A stretch of DNA of 64,000 nt from Balanoglossus misakiensis (lineage: Eukaryota; Hemichordata): positions 8,680,001 to 8,744,000 of the forward strand of contig CM082597.2 of NCBI GenBank assembly GCA_040954595.2, in the 5' to 3' direction. This document shows, piece by piece, positions 11,739 through 24,631 of this stretch (the first letter of the stretch is position 1; the number at the start of each line of letters is the position of its first letter). A program made the translations under genes and the position numbers. The notes under the pieces were generated by a model. That model had not been told where the DNA came from. It did no database searches and saw only the letters and a list, made by a program, of their open reading frames with translations.

Positions 11739-11866
11739 CATATGAAAAATAATGAAATTCATGCAAAAAGCAAAAAAGTATTATGGGTATAATGCCATTG
11801 CAGCATTGGCGGTTCGACTCCGTCGATACTTACTTTGAAGCATAAGTCTTCATTATTTTTCATATG
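11739..11866. repeat. 128-bp palindrome with perfect 18-bp arms
   Basis: The arm CATATGAAAAATAATGAA (11739-11756) is exactly complementary to 11849-11866. Inside it the complementarity continues imperfectly (a CATGCAAAAAGC block against GCTT-containing sequence near 11838). The palindrome exactly brackets the tRNA-like fold at 11776-11831. It could be a small foldback transposon or a structured transcript. Confidence 0.8.
11776..11831 (+). other. tRNA-like fold lacking a D-arm, with a perfect B-box
   Basis: Pairing is visible directly. A 7-bp acceptor-like stem pairs 11776-11782 with 11825-11831 (one G-U). A 5-bp stem AATGC/GCATT (11791-11807) closes a 7-base loop CATTGCA. A T-arm GGCGG/CCGTC (11808-11824) closes the loop TTCGACT. 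GGTTCGACTCC at 11811-11821 matches the RNA polymerase III B-box consensus GGTTCGANTCC at every position. There is no D-arm (8 bases replace it), no variable loop, and the loop lacks U33, so it is not a normal nuclear tRNA. Candidates are a tRNA-derived SINE head, a D-armless mitochondrial-type tRNA copy, or a selfish tRNA-like transcript. Confidence 0.35.
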
Positions 11867-14450
11867 TAATAAATAAAACTCTTCCAAATTCATATCTTTG
11901 TTTTAAGTTTGTGCTTTTGCTTCAGTTAGGGGGCCCACATTTACCAAACCTGTCTTGCCATCTTTTCACATTTCTTCAAATATGCAGCGCCAGCGGTAGG
12001 CAGTATTTGATCAAATTGACCCACAAATCACTCAAAATTAATAGGCAGGATACTGTCCACTCTGGCCTGGTTACTGTCTGGCCTGCTTAATGTTGACGCA
12101 AAGGTTGACCCCACCAAACACTCAAAATTAATAGGCAGCATACTGGCCACTCTGGCCTAGTTAATGTTGACGCAAAGGTTGACCCCACCAAACACTCAAA
12201 ATTAATGGGCACGATACTGGCCACTCTGGCCTAGTTAATGTTGACGCAAAGGTTGACCCCACCAAACACTCAAAATCAATGGGCAGCATACTGTCCACTA
12301 TGGCCTGGTTACTGTGTGCTCTGGTTAATGTTGACGCAAAGGTTGACCCCACCAAACACTCAAAATTAATGGGCAGCACACTGTCCACTACGGCCTGGTT
12401 ACTGTGTGCTCTGGTTAATGTTGATGCAAAGGTTGACCCCACCAAACACTCAAAATTAATGGGCAGAACACTGTCCACTATGGCCTGGTTACTGTGTGCT
12501 CTGGTTAATGTTGATGCAAAGGTTGACCCCACCAAACACTCAAAATTAATGGGCAGGATACTGGCCACTCTGGCCTAGTTAATGTTGACGCAAAGGTTGA
12601 CCCCCACCAAACACTCAAAATTAATGGGCACGATACTGGCCACTCTGGCCTAGTTAATGTTGACGCAAAGGTTGACCCCACCAAACGCTCAAAATTAATG
12701 GGCAGCACACTGTCCACTACGGCCTGGTTACTGTGTGCTCTGGTTAATGTTGATGCAAAGGTTGACCCCACCAAACACTCAAAATTAATGGGCAGAACAC
12801 TGTCCACTATGGCCTGGTTACTGTGTGCTCTGGTTAATGTTGATGCAAAGGTTGACCCCACCAAACACTCAAAATTAATGGGCAGGATACTGGCCACTCT
12901 GGCCTAGTTAATGTTGACGCAAAGGTTGACCCCCACCAAACACTCAAAATTAATGGGCACGATACTGGCCACTCTGGCCTAGTTAATGTTGACGCAAAGG
13001 TTGACCCCCACCAAACACTCAAAATTAATGGGCACGATACTGGCCACTCTGGCCTAGTTAATGTTGACGCAAAGGTTGACCCCACCAAACACTCAAAATT
13101 AATGGGCAGCACACTGTCCACTACGGACTGGTTACTGTGTGCTCTGGTTAATGTTGACGCAAAGGTTGACCCCACCAAACACTCAAAATTAATGGGCAGA
13201 ACACTGTCCACTATGGCCTGGTTACTGTGTGCTCTGGTTAATGTTGACGCAAAGGTTGACCCCACCAAACACTCAAAATTAATGGGCAGAACACTGTCCA
13301 CTACGGCCTGGTTATTGTGTGCTCTGGTTAATGTTGACGCAAAGGTTGACGCCACCAAACACTCAAAATCAATGGGCAGCATACTGTCCACTATGGCCTG
13401 GTTACTGTGTGCTCTGGTTAATGTTGACGCAAAGGTTGACCCCACCAAACACTCAAAATTAATGGGCAGCACACTGTCCACTATGGCCTGGTTACTGTGT
13501 GCTCTGGTTAATGTTGACGCAAAGGTTGACCCCACCAAACACTCAAAATTAATTGGCAGAACACTGTCCACTACGGCCTGGTTACTGTGTGCTCTGGTTA
13601 ATGTTGACGCAAAGGTTGACCCCACCAAACACTCAAAATTAATGGGCAGAACACTGTCCACTATGGCCTGGTTACTGTGTGCTCTGGTTAATGTTGACGC
13701 AAAGGTTGACCCCACCAAACACTCAAAATTAATGGGCAGAACACTGTCCACTACGGCCTGGTTACTGTGTGCTCTGGTTAATGTTGACGCAAAGGTTGAC
13801 CCCACCAAACACTCAAAATTAATGGGCAGAACACTGTCCACTACGGCCTGGTTACTGTGTGCTCTGGTTAATGTTGACGCAAAGGTTGACCCCACCAAAC
13901 ACTCAAAATTAATGGGCAGAACACTGTCCACTATGGCCTGGTTACTGTGTGCTCTGGTTAATGTTGACGCAAAGGTTGACCCCACCAAACACTCAAAATT
14001 AATGGGCAGCACACTGTCCACTATGGCCTGGTTACTGTGTGCTCTGGTTAATGTTGACGCAAAGGTTGACCCCACCAAACACTCAAAATTAATGGGCAGA
14101 ACACTGTCCACTACGGCCTGGTTACTGTGTGCTCTGGTTAATGTTGACGCAAAGGTTGACCCCCACCAAACACTCAAAATTAATGGGCACGATACTGGCC
14201 ACTCTGGCCTAGTTAATGTTGACGCAAAGGTTGACCCCACCAAACACTCAAAATTAATGGGCACGATACTGGCCACTCTGGCCTAGTTAATGTTGACGCA
14301 AAGGTTGACCCCACCAAACACTCAAAATTAATGGGCAGCATACTGTCCACTATGGCCTGGTTACTGTGTGCTCTGGTTAATGTTGACGCAAAGGTTGACC
14401 CCACCAAACACTCAAAATTAATGGGCACGATACTGGCCACTCTGGCCTAG

Positions 14451-17400
14451 TTAATGTTGACGCAAAGGTTGACCCCACCAAACACTCAAAATTAATGGGC
14501 ACGATACTGGCCACTCTGGCCTAGTTAATGTTGACGCAAAGGTTGACCCCACCAAACACTTAAAATTAATGGGCAGAACACTGTCCACTACGGCCTGGTT
14601 ACTGTGTGCTCTGGTTAATGTTGACGCAAAGGTTGACCCCACCAAACACTCAAAATTAATGGGCAGAACACTGTCCACTATGGCCTGGTTATTGTGTGCT
14701 CTGGTTAATGTTGACGCAACGGTTGACCCCACCAAACACTCAAAATTAATGGGCAGAACACTGTCCACTACGGCCTGGTTACTGTGTGCTCTGATTAATG
14801 TTGACGCAAAGGTTGACCCCACCAAACACTCAAAATTAATGGGCAGAACACTGTCCACTACGGCCTGGTTATTGTGTGCTCTGGTTAATGTTGACGCAAA
14901 GGTTGACGCCACCAAACACTCAAAATCAATGGGCAGCATACTGTCCACTATGGCCTGGTTACTGTGTGCTCTGGTTAATGTTGACGCAAAGGTTGACCCC
15001 ACCAAACACTCAAAATTAATGGGCAGCACACTGTCCACTATGGCCTGGTTACTGTGTGCTCTGGTTAATGTTGACGCAAAGGTTGACCCCACCAAACACT
15101 CAAAATTAATGGGCAGAACACTGTCCACTACGGCCTGGTTACTGTGTGCTCTGGTTAATGTTGACGCAAAGGTTGACCCCACCAAACACTCAAAATTAAT
15201 GGGCAGAACACTGTCCACTACGGCCTGGTTACTGTGTGCTCTGGTTAATGTTGACGCAAAGGTTGACCCCACCAAACACTCAAAATTAATGGGCAGAACA
15301 CTGTCCACTACGGCCTGGTTACTGTGTGCTCTGGTTAATGTTGACGCAAAGGTTGACCCCACCAAACACTCAAAATTAATGGGCAGAACACTGTCCACTA
15401 CGGCCTGGTTACTGTGTGCTCTGGTTAATGTTGACGCAAAGGTTGACCCCACCAAACACTCAAAATTAATGGGCAGAACACTGTCCACTATGGCCTGGTT
15501 ACTGTGTGCTCTGGTTAATGTTGACGCAAAGGTTGACCCCACCAAACACTCAAAATTAATGGGCAGCACACTGTCCACTATGGCCTGGTTACTGTGTGCT
15601 CTGGTTAATGTTGACGCAAAGGTTGACCCCACCAAACACTCAAAATTAATGGGCAGAACACTGTCCACTACGGCCTGGTTACTGTGTGCTCTGGTTAATG
15701 TTGACGCAAAGGTTGACCCCCACCAAACACTCAAAATTAATGGGCACGATACTGGCCACTCTGGCCTAGTTAATGTTGACGCAAAGGTTGTTCCCACCAA
15801 ACACTCAAAATTAATGGGCACGATACTGGCCACTCTGGCCTAGTTAATGTTGACGCAAAGGTTGACCCCACCAAACACTCAAAATTAATGGGCAGCATAC
15901 TGTCCACTATGGCCTGGTTACTGTGTGCTCTGGTTAATGTTGACGCAAAGGTTGACCCCACCAAACACTCAAAATTAATGGGCACGATACTGGCCACTCT
16001 GGCCTAGTTAATGTTGACGCAAAGGTTGACCCCACCAAACACTCAAAATTAATGGGCACGATACTGGCCACTCTGGCCTAGTTAATGTTGACGCAAAGGT
16101 TGACCCCACCAAACACTCAAAATTAATGGGCAGAACACTGTCCACTACGGCCTGGTTACTGTGTGCTCTGGTTAATGTTGACGCAAAGGTTGACCCCACC
16201 AAACACTCAAAATTAATGGGCAGAACACTGTCCACTATGGCCTGGTTACTGTGTGCTCTGGTTAATGTTGACGCAACGGTTGACCCCACCAAACACTCAA
16301 AATTAATGGGCAGAACACTGTCCACTACGGCCTGGTTACTGTGTGCTCTGATTAATGTTGACGCAAAGGTTGACCCCACCAAACACTCAAAATTAATGGG
16401 CAGAACACTGTCCACTATGGCCTGGTTACTGTGTGCTCTGGTTAATGTTGACGCAACGGTTGACCCCACCAAACACTCAAAATTAATGGGCAGAACACTG
16501 TCCACTACGGCCTGGTTACTGTGTGCTCTGATTAATGTTGACGCAAAGGTTGACCCCACCAAACACTCAAAATTAATGGGCAGAACACTGTCCACTATGG
16601 CCTGGTTACTCTGTGCTCTGGTTAATGTTGACGCAAAGGTTGACCCCACCAAACACTCAAAATTAATGGGCAGCACACTGTCCACTATGGCCTGGTTACT
16701 GTGTGCTCTGGTTAATGTTGACGCAAAGGTTGACCCCACCAAACACTCAAAATTAATGGGCAGAACACTGTCCACTACGGCCTGGTTACTGTGTGCTCTG
16801 GTTAATGTTGACGCAAAGGTTGACCCCACCAAACACTCAAAATTAATGGGCAGAACACTGTCCACTATGGCCTGGTTACTGTGTGCTCTGGTTAATGTTG
16901 ACGCAAAGGTTGACCCCACCAAACACTCAAAATTAATGGGCAGAACACTGTCCACTACGGCCTGGTTACTGTTTGCTCTGGTTAATGTTGACGCAAAGGT
17001 TGACCCCACCAAACACTCAAAATTAATGGGCAGAACACTGTCCACTACGGCCTGGTTACTGTGTGCTCTGGTTAATGTTGACGCAAAGGTTGACCCCACC
17101 AAACACTCAACATTAATGGGCAGAACACTGTCCACTATGGCCTGGTTACTGTGTGCTCTGGTTAATGTTGACGCAAAGGTTGACCCCACCAAACACTGAA
17201 AATTAATGGGCAGAACACTGTCCACTACGGCCTGGTTACTGTGTGCTCTGGTTAATGTTGACGCAAAGGTTGACCCCACCAAACACTCAAAATTAATGGG
17301 CAGAACACTGTCCACTACGGCCTGGTTACTGTGTGCTCTGGTTAATGTTGACGCAAAGGTTGACCCCACCAAACACTCAAAATTAATGGGCAGAACACTG

Positions 17401-17640
17401 TCCACTATGGCCTGGTTACTGTGTGCTCTGGTTAATGTTGACGCAAAGGTTGACCCCACCAAACACTCAAAATTAATGGGCAGCACACTGTCCACTATGG
17501 CCTGGTTACTGTGTGCTGTGGTTAATGTTGACGCAAAGGTTGACCCCACCAAACACTCAAAATTAATGGGCAGAACACTGTCCACTACGGCCTGGTTACT
17601 GTGTGCTCTGGTTAATGTTGACGCAAAGGTTGACCCCAAC
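14451..17640 (+). repeat. Higher-order duplication in the minisatellite, 1,557-bp offset
   Basis: The succession of long and short units from about 14213 is repeated from about 15770, an offset of 1,557 bp. That equals 4 short plus 14 long units plus one base. Rare variants travel with the block, including GACGCAACGG for GACGCAAAGG and CTGATTAATG for CTGGTTAATG. The block therefore expanded as a unit rather than one repeat at a time. Confidence 0.75.
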
Positions 17641-17834
17641 TAAACGCTCAAAATTAATGGGCACGATACTGGCCACTCTGGCCTAGTTAATGTTGACGCA
17701 AAGGTTGACCCCACCAAACACTCAAAATTAATGGGCACGATACTGGCCACTCTGGCCTAGTTAATGTTGACGCAATGGTTGACCCCACCAAACACTCAAA
17801 ATTAATGGGCACGATACTGGCCACTCTGGCCTAG

Positions 17835-20800
17835 TTAATGTTGACGCAAAGGTTGACCCCACCAAACACTCAAAATTAATGGGCACGATACTGGCCACTC
17901 TGGCCTAGTTAATGTTGACGCAAAGGTTGACCCCACCAAACCCTCAAAATTAATGGGCAGAACACTGTCCACTATGGCCTGGTTACTGTGTGCTCTGGTT
18001 AATGTTGACGCAAAGGTTGACCCCACCAAACACTCAAAATTAATGGGCAGAACACTGTCCACTACGGCCTGGTTAATGTGTGCTCTGGTTAATGTTGACG
18101 CAAAGGTTGACCCCACCAAACACTCAAAATTAATGGGCACGATACTGGCCACTCTGGCCTAGTTAATGTTGACGCAATGGTTGACCCCACCAAACACTCA
18201 AAATTAATGGGCACGATACTGGCCACTCTGGCCTAGTTAATGTTGACGCAAAGGTTGACCCCACCAAACACTCAAAATTAATGGGCACGATACTGGCCAC
18301 TCTGGCCTAGTTAATGTTGACGCAAAGGTTGACCCCACCAAACCCTCAAAATTAATGGGCAGAACACTGTCCACTATGGCCTGGTTACTGTGTGCTGTGG
18401 TTAATGTTGACGCAAAGGTTGACCCCACCAAACACTCAAAATTAATGGGCAGAACACTGTCCACTACGGCCTGGTTACTGTGTGCTCTGGTTAATGTTGA
18501 CGCAAAGGTTGACCCCAACTAAACACTCAAAATTAATGGGCACGATACTGGCCACTCTGGCCTAGTTAATGTTGACGCAAAGGTTGACCCCACCAAACAC
18601 TCAAAATTAATGGGCACGATACTGGCCACTCTGGCCTAGTTAATGTTGACGCAATGGTTGACCCCACCAAACACTCAAAATTAATGGGCACGATACTGGC
18701 CACTCTGGCCTAGTTAATGTTGACGCAAAGGTTGACCCCACCAAACACTCAAAATTAATGGGCACGATACTGGCCACTCTGGCCTAGTTAATGTTGACGC
18801 AAAGGTTGACCCCACCAAACCCTCAAAATTAATGGGCAGAACACTGTCCACTATGGCCTGGTTACTGTGTGCTCTGGTTAATGTTGACGCAAAGGTTGAC
18901 CCCACCAAACACTCAAAATTAATGGGCAGAACACTGTCCACTACGGCCTGGTTAATGTGTGCTCTGGTTAATGTTGACGCAAAGGTTGACCCCACCAAAC
19001 ACTCAAAATTAATGGGCACGATACTGGCCACTCTGGCCTAGTTAATGTTGACGCAATGGTTGACCCCACCAAACACTCAAAATTAATGGGCACGATACTG
19101 GCCACTCTGGCCTAGTTAATGTTGACGCAAAGGTTGACCCCACCAAACACTCAAAATTAATGGGCACGATACTGGCCACTCTGGCCTAGTTAATGTTGAC
19201 GCAAAGGTTGACCCCACCAAACCCTCAAAATTAATGGGCAGAACACTGTCCACTATGGCCTGGTTACTGTGTGCTCTGGTTAATGTTGACGCAAAGGTTG
19301 ACCCCACCAAACACTCAAAATTAATGGGCAGAACACTGTCCACTACGGCCTGGTTACTGTGTGCTCTGGTTAATGTTGACGCAAAGGTTGACCCCACCAA
19401 ACACTCAAAATTAATGGGCAGAACACTGTCCACTACGGCCTGGTTACTGTGTGCTCTGGTTAATGTTGACGCAAAGGTTGACCCCACCAAACACTCAAAA
19501 TTAATGGGCAGCACACTGTCCACTACGGCCTGGTTACTGTGTGCTCTGGTTAATGTTGACGCAAAGGTTGACCCCACCAAGCACTCAAAATTAATGGGCA
19601 GAACACTGTCCACTACGGCCTGGTTACTGTGTGCTCTGGTTAATGTTGACGCAAAGGTTGACCCCCATCAAACACTCAAAATTAATGGGCACGATACTGG
19701 CCACTCTGGCCTGGTTACTGTGTGCTCTGGTTAATGTTGACGCAAAGGTTGACCCCACCAAACACTCAAAATTAATGGGCAGAACACTGTCCACTACGGC
19801 CTGGTTACTGTGTGCTCTGGTTAATGTTGACGCAAAGGTTGACCCCCATCAAACACTCAAAATTAATGGGCACGATACTGGCCACTCTGGCCTGGTTACT
19901 GTGTGCTCTGGTTAATGTTGACGCAAAGGTTGACCCCACCAAACACTCAAAATTAATGGGCAGAACACTGTCCACTACGGCCTGGTTACTGTGTGCTCTG
20001 GTTAATGTTGACGCAAAGGTTGACCCCACCAAACACTCAAAATTAATGGGCAGAACACTGTCCACTACGGCCTGGTTACTGTGTGCTCTGGTTAATGTTG
20101 ACGCAAAGGTTGACCCCACCAAACACTCAAAATTAATGGGCAGAACACTGTCCACTACGGCCTGGTTACTGTGTGCTCTGGTTAATGTTGACGCAAAGGT
20201 TGACCCCACCAAACACTCAAAATTAATGGGCAGAACACTGTCCACTACGGCCTGGTTACTGTGTGCTCTGGTTAATGTTGACGCAAAGGTTGACCCCACC
20301 AAACACTCAAAATTAATGGGCAGAACACTGTCCACTACGGCCTGGTTACTGTGTGCTCTGGTTAATGTTGACGCAAAGGTTGACCCCACCAAACACTCAA
20401 AATTAATGGGCAGAACACTGTCCACTACGGCCTGGTTACTGTGTGCTCTGGTTAATGTTGACGCAAAGGTTGACCCCAACTAAACACTCAAAATTAATGG
20501 GCACGATACTGGCCACTCTGGCCTAGTTAATGTTGACGCAAAGGTTGACCCCACCAAACACTCAAAATTAATGGGCACGATACTGGCCACTCTGGCCTAG
20601 TTAATGTTGACACAATGGTTGACCCCACCAAACACTCAAAATTAATGGGCACGATACTGGCCACTCTGGCCTAGTTAATGTTGACGCAAAGGTTGACCCC
20701 ACCAAACACTCAAAATTAATGGGCACGATACTGGCCACTCTGGCCTAGTTAATGTTGACGCAAAGGTTGACCCCACCAAACCCTCAAAATTAATGGGCAG

Positions 20801-21700
20801 AACACTGTCCACTATGGCCTGGTTACTGTGTGCTCTGGTTAATGTTGACGCAAAGGTTGACCCCACCAAACACTCAAAATTAATGGGCAGAACACTGTCC
20901 ACTACGGCCTGGTTAATGTGTGCTCTGGTTAATGTTGACGCAAAGGTTGACCCCACCAAACACTCAAAATTAATGGGCACGATACTGGCCACTCTGGCCT
21001 AGTTAATGTTGACGCAATGGTTGACCCCACCAAACACTCAAAATTAATGGGCACGATACTGGCCACTCTGGCCTAGTTAATGTTGACGCAAAGGTTGACC
21101 CCACCAAACACTCAAAATTAATGGGCACGATACTGGCCACTCTGGCCTAGTTAATGTTGACGCAAAGGTTGACCCCACCAAACCCTCAAAATTAATGGGC
21201 AGAACACTGTCCACTATGGCCTGGTTACTGTGTGCTCTGGTTAATGTTGACGCAAAGGTTGACCCCACCAAACACTCAAAATTAATGGGCAGAACACTGT
21301 CCACTACGGCCTGGTTACTGTGTGCTCTGGTTAATGTTGACGCAAAGGTTGACCCCACCAAACACTCAAAATTAATGGGCAGAACACTGTCCACTACGGC
21401 CTGGTTACTGTGTGCTCTGGTTAATGTTGACGCAAAGGTTGACCCCACCAAACACTCAAAATTAATGGGCAGCACACTGTCCACTACGGCCTGGTTACTG
21501 TGTGCTCTGGTTAATGTTGACGCAAAGGTTGACCCCACCAAGCACTCAAAATTAATGGGCAGAACACTGTCCACTACGGCCTGGTTACTGTGTGCTCTGG
21601 TTAATGTTGACGCAAAGGTTGACCCCCATCAAACACTCAAAATTAATGGGCACGATACTGGCCACTCTGGCCTGGTTACTGTGTGCTCTGGTTAATGTTG
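17835..21700 (+). repeat. Higher-order duplications in the minisatellite, 879-bp and 1,961-bp offsets
   Basis: A block containing ACCAAACCCTC, a TGGTTAATGTGTGCTCTGG variant and CGCAATGGTTGACC recurs at 17835, 18714 and 20675. The spacings are 879 bp (7 short + 4 long + 1 base) and 1,961 bp. The 19116-19915 segment likewise recurs at 21077-21876, with the same private variant ACCAAGCACTC. These are nested, recent amplifications. Confidence 0.8.
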
Positions 21701-23797
21701 ACGCAAAGGTTGACCCCACCAAACACTCAAAATTAATGGGCAGAACACTGTCCACTACGGCCTGGTTACTGTGTGCTCTGGTTAATGTTGACGCAAAGGT
21801 TGACCCCCATCAAACACTCAAAATTAATGGGCACGATACTGGCCACTCTGGCCTGGTTACTGTGTGCTCTGGTTAATGTTGACGCAAAGGTTGACCCCAC
21901 CAAACACTCAAAATTAATGGGCAGAACACTGTCCACTACGGCCTGGTTACTGTGTGCTCTGGTTAATGTTGACGCAAAGGTTGACCCCACCAAACACTCA
22001 AAATTAATGGGCAGAACACTGTCCACTACGGCCTGGTTACTGTGTGCTCTGGTTAATGTTGACGCAAAGGTTGACCCCACCAAACACTCAAAATTAATGG
22101 GCAGAACACTGTCCACTATGGCCTGGTTACTGTGTGCTCTGGTTAATGTTGACGCAAAGGTTGACCCCACCAAACACTCAAAATTAATGGGCAGAACACT
22201 GTCCACTACGGCCTGGTTACTGTGTGCTCTGGTTAATGTTGACGCAAAGGTTGACCCCACCAAACACTCAAAATTAATGGGCAGCACACTGTCCACTATG
22301 GCCTGGTTACTGTGTGCTCTGGTTAATGTTGACGCAAAGGTTGACCCCACCAAACACTCAAAATTAATGGGCAGAACACTGTCCACTACGGCCTGGTTAC
22401 TGTGTGCTCTGGTTAATGTTGACGCAAAGGTTGACCCCACCAAACACTCAAAATTAATGGGCAGAACACTGTCCACTATGGCCTGGTTACTGTGTGCTCT
22501 GGTTAATGTTGACGCAAAGGTTGACCCCACCAAACACTCAAAATTAATGGGCAGAACACTGTCCACTACGGCCTGGTTACTGTGTGCTCTGGTTAATGTT
22601 GACGCAAAGGTTGACCCCACCAAACACTCAAAATTAATGGGCAGAACACTGTCCACTACGGCCTTGTTACTGTGTGCTCTGGTTAATGTTGACGCAAAGG
22701 TTGACCCCACCAAACACTCAAAATTAATGGGCAGAACACTGTCCACTATGGCCTGGTTACTGTGTGCTCTGGTTAATGTTGACGCAAAGGTTGACCCCAC
22801 CAAACACTCAAAATTAATGGGCAGCACACTGTCCACTATGGCCTGGTTACTGTGTGCTCTGGTTAATGTTGACGCAAAGGTTGACCCCACCAAACACTCA
22901 AAATTAATGGGCAGAACACTGTCCACTACGGCCTGGTTACTGTGTGCTCTGGTTAATGTTGACGCAAAGGTTGACCCCCACCAAACACTCAAAATTAATG
23001 GGCACGATACTGGCCACTCTGGCCTAGTTAATGTTGACGCAAAGGTTGACCCCACCAAACACTCAAAATTAATGGGCACGATACTGGCCACTCTGGCCTA
23101 GTTAATGTTGACGCAAAGGTTGACCCCACCAAACACTCAAAATTAATGGGCACGATACTGGCCACTCTGGCCTAGTTAATGTTGACGCAAAGGTTGACCC
23201 CACCAAACACTCAAAATTAATGGGCACGATACTGGCCACTCTGGCCTAGTTAATGTTGACGCAAAGGTTGACCCCACCAAACACTCAAAATTAATGGGCA
23301 GAACACTGTCCACTACGGCCTGGTTACTGTGTGCTCTGGTTAATGTTGACGCAAAGGTTGACCCCACCAAACACTCAAAATTAATGGGCAGAACACTGTC
23401 CACTACGGCCTGGTTACTGTGTGCTCTGGTTAATGTTGACGCAAAGGTTGACCCCACCAAACACTCAAAATTAATGGGCAGAACACTGTCCACTACGGCC
23501 TGGTTACTGTGTGCTCTGGTTAATGTTGACGCAAAGGTTGACCCCACCAAACACTCAAAATTAATGGGCAGCACACTGTCCACTATGGCCTGGTTACTGT
23601 GTGCTCTGGTTAATGTTGACGCAAAGGTTGACCCCACCAAACACTCAAAATTAATGGGCAGAACACTGTCCACTACGGCCTGGTTACTGTGTGCTCTGGT
23701 TAATGTTGACGCAAAGGTTGACCCCCATCAAACACTCAAAATTAATGGGCACGATACTGGCCACTCTGGCCTGGTTACAGTGTGCTCTGGTTAATGT

Positions 23798-24005
23798 TAA
23801 TGGTAGGTTTTGTGGACTAAATGTCAATCTTTGTACTATTCGTACATGAAACTTTTCTTTCAAATACAACTTACAGACCAACATAGACAGTCATGCTTAT
23901 ATAAGTATGACTATCTATTAAAGTAACATTCATATCATGATTGTTGTTTTACACTGTGTTTTCAAAGTAATTGTTGCAGTAAACCAATTGCCTTGCTTGG
24001 AAATA
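23798..24005. other. Spacer right of the minisatellite, nothing recognised
   Basis: The last unit degenerates at TGGTTAATGTTAATGG. No gene or terminal-repeat element is seen before the TTAA at 24006. Confidence 0.4.
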
Positions 24006-24009
24006 TTAA

Positions 24010-24116
24010 AAGGGAAGTCCTGTCCAGCTGATTTATGCATAATTTCTACACAATGTTTTTTTCTGAAAGAATGACCTCAAAGCTACCCAATTATGTAGCT
24101 GAACCGGACTTCCCCT
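24010..24116. mobile_element. 107-bp TTAA-flanked MITE (family Y)
   Basis: TTAA lies at 24006-24009 and 24117-24120. The ends are inverted: AAGGGAAGTCCTGTCCAGCT on the left, and the complement of AGGGGAAGTCCGGTTCAGCT on the right. The interior holds GAATGACCTCAAAGCTACC. A right-half copy lies at about 27637-27747. Confidence 0.75.
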
Positions 24117-24417
24117 TTAAATGCTACCAGTGAGCTTGTTTGTCTTTGTAAATACACTCAAGTATTAATCCCCTTTTTCTCAGAATTCAATGCATCTTCA
24201 TGCCATGAGGTGAGAGGACACTTTTGTTAGCAGGAGGGAAACAAATCCAAAATAAATAATAACAGTGCAAAGTTGGTCTGCTGACTTTCTCCACATTTCA
24301 TTATTGAATTACGGCAAAATTATGAAATCCAATTATGAAATTCAGCTTTTTGTCCACTTTTTGTTGCTGCAAATTCATTGCGGTATAAAGGTCAATAATA
24401 TGACAAATCTTGGTTAA

Positions 24418-24602
24418 AAGTATACAGTCACCTTCAATACACATTCCCATATATGGCTGAATGGCGTATTTGAGCATTCTAAAGAACATATGGTGGCGCC
24501 TGTTTTCCACGTGTGCCACCAAATGAAAATCTGTGATTGGCTAGATTTCAATTTTCCATGGTAACTATATATAGCTAATTTTCCATGGGTGATCATATAC
24601 CT
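24418..24602. mobile_element. 185-bp TTAA-flanked MITE (family Z)
   Basis: TTAA lies at 24414-24417 and 24603-24606. Terminal repeats are AAGTATACAGTCACC and the complement of AGGTATATGATCACCC. Inside are CCATATGTTC/GAACATATGG, GTGCCACC and AATCTGTGATTGGCTAGAT. Related copies in the opposite orientation lie at 39705 and 44917 in the duplicated segment. Confidence 0.7.
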
Positions 24603-24631
24603 TTAACTCTATAGTTTAACATGATACTTAC

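Larger units (their letters stand above)
12013..23797 (+). repeat. 11.8-kb minisatellite of 90-bp and 74-bp unit variants
   Basis: One unit is repeated head to tail about 137 times. The long form (90 bp) contains GTTAATGTTGACGCAAAGG, TTGACCCCACCAAACACTC, AAAATTAATGGGCAGAACAC, TGTCCACTACGGCCTGG and TTACTGTGTGCTCTG. The short form (74 bp) reads GCACGATACTGGCCACTCTG then GCCTAG, and lacks the 16-base TTACTGTGTGCTCTG-type segment. I count about 40 short units, leaving about 97 long ones. Because 90 is a multiple of 3, runs of long units stay open on both strands (a 30-residue peptide period each way), while short units shift the frame and supply stops. I regard these frames as by-products. Units at the left edge (12013-12260) are most diverged. 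Confidence 0.95.

Noticed and set aside
12834-23101. Long open frames on both strands of the big minisatellite (up to about 540 codons, 30-residue peptide repeat each way)
   Set aside because: The 90-bp unit is a multiple of three and happens to lack stops in these frames, so length follows automatically. Short 74-bp units break the frames repeatedly, variable bases change amino acids as freely as not, and no domain is recognisable. Ribosome profiling or proteomics would be needed to revive this.
12013-23797. TTGACCCC in every unit as a nuclear-receptor half-site array
   Set aside because: GGGTCA is a six-base half-site without a partner at a standard spacing. Its repetition only reflects the repeat unit.
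12013-23797. CRISPR array
   Set aside because: Units are contiguous and homogeneous with no unique spacers, and the window is clearly eukaryotic.
24301-24596. Small minus-strand frames near MITE Z as extra exons of the EGF gene
   Set aside because: They overlap a transposable element and lack cysteine spacing or phase-compatible splice sites.
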